From an uncultured Bacteroidales bacterium (GTDB lineage: Bacteria; Bacteroidota; Bacteroidia; Bacteroidales; Paludibacteraceae), in contig ONBH01000013.1 of NCBI GenBank assembly GCA_900316005.1, forward strand, positions 1-64,000: a stretch of 64,000 nt of DNA, read 5' to 3'. The stretch's first letter is position 1, and the number at the start of each line of letters is the position of its first letter. The notes beneath the pieces are model-generated. The model worked only from the letters and a program-made list of their open reading frames with translations. It was not told the origin of the DNA and searched no databases. The translations under genes and the position numbers were made by a program. Positions 58,635 to 64,000 of this stretch are shown here, piece by piece.

Positions 58635-59156
58635 TTATTTTTGAAGACTGATGGTCTTTTGGTATGCCAGACGCTCGTCGCCGGAAAGCAAATAAATAAT
58701 TCCGCAATACGTAAAACCATGCATGAGGATATTGTGCTGCATGATATGATTGTCACGATGGGTATCTACACGAAGCGTGGTTGTCCGCTCAAAAGCCCAT
58801 GCGAGCACGCTATCCCATATTCCATGCACGTTCGGCCAACTCGCCAAACGATGGATGACATAATACGGTTCGTCGTTCAGCCATGCACCCTCATAGATCT
58901 TTGTGTATGTCGGTTCCGGAGCCGGAAGAAAAGCAAAATAAGCCACTATCCGCTCATCATCTGTGACCACAAAGCCACCATCACGATCAATGTCCGCATG
59001 GATAACCTCCTCTGATGGATAGCCGTTGATCCACTGGTTCACATTCCCGGAAGCGTGCATCATCTCGCGTGCCGCATCTATCACCAGCATGATAGCAGGG
59101 ATGTCATCAAATATTGCAAGTCGGATAGTACGATGTTTATTACTAAAACAGGACAT
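58635..59156 (-). CDS. GNAT-family N-acetyltransferase
   Basis: The protein has 173 residues. RTIRLAIFDDIPAIMLVIDA at the start, GGFVVTDDERIVAYFAFLPA, RLASWPNVHGIWDSVLAWAF and the late NILMHGFTYCGIIYLLSGDE follow the four GNAT motifs. The substrate is unknown. The gene stands alone after the repeat-rich stretch and before the CHAT gene, which is on the same strand and ends 43 bp upstream. Confidence 0.8.
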   Translation of the reverse strand: MSCFSNKHRTIRLAIFDDIPAIMLVIDAAREMMHASGNVNQWINGYPSEEVIHADIDRDGGFVVTDDERIVAYFAFLPAPEPTYTKIYEGAWLNDEPYYVIHRLASWPNVHGIWDSVLAWAFERTTTLRVDTHRDNHIMQHNILMHGFTYCGIIYLLSGDERLAYQKTISLQK

Positions 59157-59198
59157 TTACTTAACTTCTGCGCCTTGTGCGTTATTAAAAAAAAGTCT

Positions 59199-61370
59199 TT
59201 AGCGTTCGATTAGTATAAAAGCGTTTGCAAAATAGGGTGCGGCATAGGGGAATAGTTCGTCATCCTCGGGGTCGAAGTCCTCTTCGGTAGCGCCTTCGGG
59301 GGAGTAATAGCGTAAGTCATGCCTTGCCAAGCTAAAAGCCTCGCCGAGTGTCTCTGCTCCGTCCTTGAGGCGTTGGTGGAGTGCAGACATGAAACGCGCG
59401 GAGGCCTCGTCATCGACCTTCCAGAGACTGACGACCATCGCCTTGACGCCTGCACTCTTCAGTCCGCGTTGGACGCCGAAGACACCATCGTGGGTGACGC
59501 GTCCCATGCCACCCTGGCATGCACAGACAACGAAGAGGGCTACAGAGTCCAGATGGAGAGTGGATAGTTCGCGCGAGGAGAGCAAGCCGTCATTGGTAGC
59601 ACATGCCGCCTCGGGGTGCTGTAACGAGGGGTTGATACCCGCAAATAGCAATCCGGACTGCGAGAGAGCCGCGTCGGTCTGTTGGGGTAATGGGAAGTCG
59701 GAGTTGCCGCTTTGGAGCTCGCCATAGAAGAATCCGTGCGTAGAGAGATGGATAAGTCCTACCTCGGAGCTAAGGGAGCGGAAGGCTTGTTCCTGTGCCT
59801 CGTTGCGACGCAAGATACGGTCTGAGTGATTGGCTCGGAGCTGATAGACCGTTTCCGCCTCCGTAAGAGTATGGGCGAGGGGGGTGATATGTTGGGTTTT
59901 CTGCGCCAGGAAATGGAGTGCCAGGCTATCACCTGCCGTAGAGAAGTCTCCGGTCGGTAGTGTAGCATCGTAGTCGATGCCGCCCACGATGAGTGCACGT
60001 GCGTTAAGAGGTAGCGCCTGTTCGGTCAGCTGGCGGGTAGAAGTGAGGCGATGCAGCCGCAGGGACTCATTATCGCTAAGGTATTCGATACCGAGCAAGT
60101 GGAGCATGCCATCGGGTGCAAACCATATGTTATTGGTACCCTTGCCTGCGGCAAAGAAGGAGCGAAAGAGATTGCGGATATTGAGGTCGTTGTAGAGCAT
60201 CTCCTTGTCGCGTGCGTAGGACGAGGCGATAGCCTGCTCGACTGTTCTGCCGTTACGCAGCCGCAACTGAAGTAGGGTGTCTGTCTCGCATAGGGGGATG
60301 AAGAAGGGTTTGCCGGTCTTCTTGACCGCTACGGCACCCAATCTGTGTACACCTCCGCGTTCGTATTCGAGCCATTCGACGGCTATATCCTGTGGCGCCA
60401 GCGCTTGCTGGATATCCTGCCAGGTCAGATGGAGAGCCCGTGTCCGTGCCTCGGGGTTGTCGGCCTGCATGTCGCGGCATAGTTGCAGCAGGATACCTTT
60501 GCTCAGGAGTGCCACGTCGTAGAGTAATGCCGCCTCTTCGTCCTCCAGTCGCCAGCAGTCAGTAATAAACGGCCGTATGGCTACCCACCAGCGTTCCCGT
60601 TCATCGGGCAAGAGCGTGCGGAAGACGGAGTCTGCCTCGGTTCGGATAGCCTCGACATAGTCGCGGTAGAGTTGTCCTGCTTGCGGCAAAACGGCCTTGC
60701 GGGCATTATAACCCGTCTCTACACTCAGGCAGAGTGTTTTGGCACGCATGCGACGGATGTTCTTATCATCCCGGCAGCTGTCAAGGGTAGCGAGTGCGGC
60801 AGGGTAGTCGCCCAAGCGCGCCTGGCACATCGCCACACCCATGCGGGCATTCTGTCGCTCGCGCGGCGAGGTATAAGGGGTGCGCGACTCAGCAGCCGAT
60901 TGCAAGTAAGCGAGGGCTTTTGAATAGTCCTGCCGGGTATAATAGAGTTGCCCTAACTGGTTGAGTAGCACTACGGTATCGGGCATAGGCAGGAAGCGTG
61001 TGCGGTAGGTGATGAGGCAGGCTGTATAACAACTGTCCGCCTTATGGGCAGCATCTGTTTCGCCGGCGCCGAGTGCAAGCCAGTAGTAATAGTCGCCACG
61101 TAGTTTGAGGAAGTCAGCCTCTGTCTTACCTTCGACAGCAAGGCCCAAGGCGCGACGCGCAGCCATGAGGCTGTCAGCCTCAGCAAGAAGAGCCTCGACA
61201 CGTGGGTAGTTAGAGAGCAGATTCTGGCGTTCGGTCTGCTGTTTGAGCGAAGTCATATAGCGGCGGAAGTCGCGCGGCGAGGCATCGGCTTGCGCCCAAA
61301 GGGAAACGGTCAGGAATATCCCGACCGCTACCAAAAGGAGTCTATATGTAAGCCTATTATAAGTGCTCAT
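59199..61370 (-). CDS. Secreted CHAT-domain protease with helical-repeat region
   Basis: The protein has 723 residues. A signal peptide ends near SLWAQA (about residue 28). A TPR-like helical region covers about residues 100-320 (LNQLGQLYYTRQDYSKALAY, ARMGVAMCQARLGDYPAALA). The C-terminal CHAT domain, a caspase relative, has the catalytic His in IHLSTHGFF near residue 541 and the catalytic Cys in VVCACQGGM near residue 617. It should be a periplasmic or surface protease. It overlaps the small secreted protein gene by 14 bp and follows a trypsin-like membrane protein, suggesting one pathway. Confidence 0.88.
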   Translation of the reverse strand: MSTYNRLTYRLLLVAVGIFLTVSLWAQADASPRDFRRYMTSLKQQTERQNLLSNYPRVEALLAEADSLMAARRALGLAVEGKTEADFLKLRGDYYYWLALGAGETDAAHKADSCYTACLITYRTRFLPMPDTVVLLNQLGQLYYTRQDYSKALAYLQSAAESRTPYTSPRERQNARMGVAMCQARLGDYPAALATLDSCRDDKNIRRMRAKTLCLSVETGYNARKAVLPQAGQLYRDYVEAIRTEADSVFRTLLPDERERWWVAIRPFITDCWRLEDEEAALLYDVALLSKGILLQLCRDMQADNPEARTRALHLTWQDIQQALAPQDIAVEWLEYERGGVHRLGAVAVKKTGKPFFIPLCETDTLLQLRLRNGRTVEQAIASSYARDKEMLYNDLNIRNLFRSFFAAGKGTNNIWFAPDGMLHLLGIEYLSDNESLRLHRLTSTRQLTEQALPLNARALIVGGIDYDATLPTGDFSTAGDSLALHFLAQKTQHITPLAHTLTEAETVYQLRANHSDRILRRNEAQEQAFRSLSSEVGLIHLSTHGFFYGELQSGNSDFPLPQQTDAALSQSGLLFAGINPSLQHPEAACATNDGLLSSRELSTLHLDSVALFVVCACQGGMGRVTHDGVFGVQRGLKSAGVKAMVVSLWKVDDEASARFMSALHQRLKDGAETLGEAFSLARHDLRYYSPEGATEEDFDPEDDELFPYAAPYFANAFILIER

Positions 61371-61962
61371 TCACGATAACGTAGGATACGGTACCGGCTC
61401 CGTTATTCTGGATGCAGAGACGGAGTTGCTCCTGCGTAGAGAGGTTGCGGCGTACGTGGATGCGATACATGCTTCCGTCAAAACGGGCTGCAAAACGCTC
61501 GTCGTCCGTATAGAGGCTGACCTCCAACATATCGGCTTCGCCCTCCATAGGCACGACGATAAAGAGTTGCTGTCCCTGTCTGCCGTCGAGCGCGTAGGTA
61601 GCCATCTGCATGGAGCGGATGGTTTTCTCGATAAAGCAGATATCGTAGGTCTCGTCGCGCCCGTCCAGGAAACGGCCGTTGGAATAGCTGATACCGTAAC
61701 GGTCGGCATAGGCGTTATAGGCTGCATCGTTGATGCCGATGGTCTTATCTTCGGTATCCTCGGCGGGCGAGGGTGCGAGTTCGTCCATCAGGGTCCAACG
61801 CTCGTCATCCTTGAGTTGGTCCACGACGCCGGACTGCTGTCCTTCCTTAAACTGACGGAAGAGGCGTATATAATCCTCGGCGGTACGCTCCGCAGCCTCC
61901 TGTGCCGCAAGCGGCGAGAGTGTGAAAAGGCCAACGGCTAAACAAATCATTAAACGTTTCAT
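61357..61962 (-). CDS. Small secreted protein of unknown function
   Basis: I use the ATG at 61962, which starts a signal peptide MKRLMICLAVGLFTLSPLAA; the product has 201 residues. An in-frame upstream start at 61980 adds only six residues. The mature part is acidic (TAEDYIRLFRQFKEGQQSGV). It ends in a beta-rich region (MLEVSLYTDDERFAARFDGS and RLCIQNNGAGTVSYVIVNE). No family is recognised. Its place between the trypsin-like and CHAT genes, overlapping the latter, suggests it is a substrate, inhibitor or adaptor of that pair. Confidence 0.75.
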   Translation of the reverse strand: MKRLMICLAVGLFTLSPLAAQEAAERTAEDYIRLFRQFKEGQQSGVVDQLKDDERWTLMDELAPSPAEDTEDKTIGINDAAYNAYADRYGISYSNGRFLDGRDETYDICFIEKTIRSMQMATYALDGRQGQQLFIVVPMEGEADMLEVSLYTDDERFAARFDGSMYRIHVRRNLSTQEQLRLCIQNNGAGTVSYVIVNEHL

Positions 61963-61973
61963 ATGCGTGTCCA

Positions 61974-62001
61974 TTATCAATTATCAATTATCAACTATCA
62001 A
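61974..62001 (+). repeat. Heptamer array supplying the stop of the trypsin-like gene
   Basis: TTATCAA three times and CTATCAA once. The minus-strand TGA stop (61998-62000) lies in the last unit. Confidence 0.87.
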
Positions 62002-64000
62002 TTAAGTGGTACTGCCCAGACGCTCTTGACTTCGTCGCTCTTGTCCCAATGCGAGATGACGCCTATGACGGTATAGCCGGTACGGGTCTTCATCAATACA
62101 GGTCCTCCACTAAAGCCCTTGGCAACACTTGCGCCTACGATTTGGAAGCCCATCTCGGGATCTACCTGCCCGATGACACCTGTCCTTACTTGATATACAT
62201 GTCGTCCTTCGTTCTTAGGGTAACCCAAGATATAAACTTTTGTGTCAACAGGTGGCAGGGAATTGAGCATCTTGAGTCCACCCGGGCGACCCACATGCAG
62301 TTTGGCAACATCCGTCAGCCGCATGTTATTCTCGTGCTCAAAGGACGGTTCGACGTAGCGCCATATATACGACTTGCCATCGTTGGGGAAGATACGCTTG
62401 ACCTTATCGAGCGAATCGGTATAGGTGAAGTTCTCGCGCAAGTAGAACGTATCGGTCTTATTCGTGAGGACCAAGTTGCAGACCAAGCGCTGGTAGCTGC
62501 CGTCACGCGACTGCCGGTTATAGGCCTCAGCCTGCATGGCAAGACGTATCTCGGGCGTCCAGGTAGAAGGGTCGGAAACCACCATGGCCCCATCGTACAG
62601 CCAGTATTGAATACAATGGCGGGCGGTATAGTATGTGCCGTTGGCAGCCAGGAAAGCGGTACCAAAGAAGTCTGCGCCGGGTTTGATGACCTTGATATCC
62701 TTTACTACCTGTTGCTGCAGGGTGCCGCGGTTGAGGATATCCACCTGCTGGAGGCGAACAGAATCCACACGCAGCAGATAGATAGAGGATTCGGATGCCT
62801 GCTTGCAGAGTACATCGGCTTTCTCGTAACGGTATAGGAACCATCCGCCTACACCAAATAATAATATGAGGAACAAACCCGCCAGCGCCATATGCCAGGG
62901 TTTGAGCATCTGCAGGGGCGGTTCCTTGTAATGCGCCAATACGGTCTTCCACTCGGGACCTTTGTCTTCCTCCAGATAAGTACGGGCTATGAGGGGTATA
63001 TTGACCGTTAGGGCATTGTCGTAGATGACCACATTACGTCCGGTAGCATCATCCGTAAGCGCCTCATAGGATCGGAGATCATAGTGAATGCCGCGTTTCT
63101 TGAGCACGTCTTTCTGACTGATGTCTTCCTCAACGAGTTTCTGTTCCTCCTCGCTAACGGGCCTCACACCATCGAGCAGTCGCTCCATTGACCAGCGGTT
63201 ATGTTCTACCGCCGAGAGGGTATCAACCTCTTCGGGGCTGAGGCTGTGCAGCTGGCGCCATTCTTCGATGGTAGTATAGCCCAAGGAGCGCATCTTGCTG
63301 GCTATCGTCATGGCGTTGACTTCCGATGAGAAACGATTGATGGCACGCGTGCCGTCCAGCAGTTTCTGTGCCTCATCGTGCGGGATACGCTCTATGTGTG
63401 AGAGCCGTCCGTCGCGGTCGGAGATGTCGTGGTAGCAAGAGTCATAAATATAATTGATGCTGCGCGCCATCTGGGTAAGGGGCAAGGAAGCATCGTAACG
63501 TGTCTCTTGCATACCGAATGCTCGCAGACACTTATACTGCGGCATCGGGGAAAGGATATTGAGGCGTTCGTCGGTATGCTGACGCACATAGACGGGTATG
63601 GCAGAACCTTCGCTAAGATAATCGCCCGGCAGGTTTTGGGCGAGGTCCAGGTTCTTCTCTTCATCTTCAAAGGCGAAGACAATAGTCAGGAGTCTATGCG
63701 GGTCACGCGCCCATTTCTTGAGGCTGTCACGCACGAATGGCGTACCGCTATCGCCCGCCATAAACTGCCACTCAATATCCGTAAACGGAGCACCTAAATG
63801 GGCATTTTCGGGTTCATGAACCAATTTATCGCCGTCTGCGTCGGTATAGCGATATAGGCTATTCTCGAATAAGACTGCCCAACGGCGTGTCAAGAGATTA
63901 TTGTCGGTATCCAGCCCCGGATTGACGACGGTTATGATGGTCTTTAGCGAATTATCGCGTACGTAGTTGGGATAATGCGCTATGAGTGCTGCCTGCCGTA
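61998..64000 (-). CDS. RyR-domain / membrane / trypsin-like protease protein, N-terminus outside window
   Basis: The frame stays open to the right edge (…LIAHYPNYVRDNSLKTII…), so about 667 C-terminal residues are visible. A RyR-type domain holds LSAVEHNRWSMERLLDGVRP and HYDLRSYEAL with YDNALTVNIPLIA. One membrane segment (MALAGLFLILLFGVGGWFLY, near 62840-62900) follows. The C-terminal part is a trypsin-like domain: catalytic His in GTAFLAANGTYYTARHCIQY, catalytic Ser in KGFSGGPVLM. The layout suggests a cytosolic ligand sensor joined to a periplasmic protease. A TTG at 63893 is not taken as the start. Confidence 0.8.
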   Translation of the reverse strand, partial: RQAALIAHYPNYVRDNSLKTIITVVNPGLDTDNNLLTRRWAVLFENSLYRYTDADGDKLVHEPENAHLGAPFTDIEWQFMAGDSGTPFVRDSLKKWARDPHRLLTIVFAFEDEEKNLDLAQNLPGDYLSEGSAIPVYVRQHTDERLNILSPMPQYKCLRAFGMQETRYDASLPLTQMARSINYIYDSCYHDISDRDGRLSHIERIPHDEAQKLLDGTRAINRFSSEVNAMTIASKMRSLGYTTIEEWRQLHSLSPEEVDTLSAVEHNRWSMERLLDGVRPVSEEEQKLVEEDISQKDVLKKRGIHYDLRSYEALTDDATGRNVVIYDNALTVNIPLIARTYLEEDKGPEWKTVLAHYKEPPLQMLKPWHMALAGLFLILLFGVGGWFLYRYEKADVLCKQASESSIYLLRVDSVRLQQVDILNRGTLQQQVVKDIKVIKPGADFFGTAFLAANGTYYTARHCIQYWLYDGAMVVSDPSTWTPEIRLAMQAEAYNRQSRDGSYQRLVCNLVLTNKTDTFYLRENFTYTDSLDKVKRIFPNDGKSYIWRYVEPSFEHENNMRLTDVAKLHVGRPGGLKMLNSLPPVDTKVYILGYPKNEGRHVYQVRTGVIGQVDPEMGFQIVGASVAKGFSGGPVLMKTRTGYTVIGVISHWDKSDEVKSVWAVPLN

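Overview
The window is a chromosomal piece of a Bacteroidota genome, most likely order Bacteroidales. The evidence is the -33 TTTG / -7 TAnnTTTG promoter found upstream of many genes, the eukaryote-like (GT3-type) glycogen synthase, the NfnA-NfnB-type fusion, an OPT peptide transporter with several dipeptidases, ORF6N and DUF1016 accessory genes, and a large surface protein ending in a Bacteroidales-type C-terminal tail. Base composition looks close to half GC by eye, with AT-rich accessory stretches. I see no rRNA, tRNA, CRISPR array, phage structural gene or integrase.

Layout. 1-10.3 kb: secreted C69 dipeptidase, aminoacyl-histidine dipeptidase, the miaA / PKD lipoprotein / glycogen synthase operon, OPT transporter and fructose-bisphosphate aldolase. 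10.3-11.9 kb: an acyl-CoA hydrolase/CoA-transferase. 11.9-19.5 kb: a tightly overlapping polysaccharide operon (flippase, EpsG-like polymerase, four glycosyltransferases and a WbsX/GH99-like protein). 19.5-36.9 kb: Na+/Ca2+ antiporter, ychF, a helix-hairpin-helix protein, ribD, two PpiC-type chaperones, an OstA-like LPS transport protein, an outer-membrane barrel, dnaG, a radical SAM protein, a glycosyltransferase, a phosphopantetheinyl transferase, rpe, comEC and xseA. 37-49.8 kb: a cut-down response regulator, the Nfn-like fusion, deoC/psd/SRPBCC/pyrE-like, the asparaginase/dipeptidase/M13 peptidase operon, NlpC/P60 and nadB. 49.9-58.6 kb is accessory: a RAYT-type transposase with an extra C-terminal domain, a 1243-residue surface protein, and ORF6N and DUF1016 genes bracketed by direct repeats and palindromes. 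58.6-64 kb: an acetyltransferase, then a CHAT protease, a small secreted protein and a membrane-anchored RyR-trypsin protein that may form one signalling cascade.

The most unusual signal cuts across the whole window. There are more than fifteen short tandem arrays whose unit sequences differ from locus to locus but whose period is almost always 7 nt, usually about four units (28 nt). A second class has period 11 nt. They lie between genes, often supply the stop codon of the upstream gene, and in several cases sit in frame inside genes (pepD, ribD, the ostA signal peptide, a glycosyltransferase, the NlpC protein; an 11-nt array in the Nfn-like fusion). Fourteen promoters share an exactly 20-bp spacer and an extended -33 box close to TTTGCRTATGT. 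Several of them have that box built onto the T-tract of a terminator hairpin.

Together the metabolic genes suggest an anaerobe that takes up and degrades peptides and amino acids, stores glycogen and builds a surface polysaccharide. Functions come from recognising motifs by eye; no database search was run.
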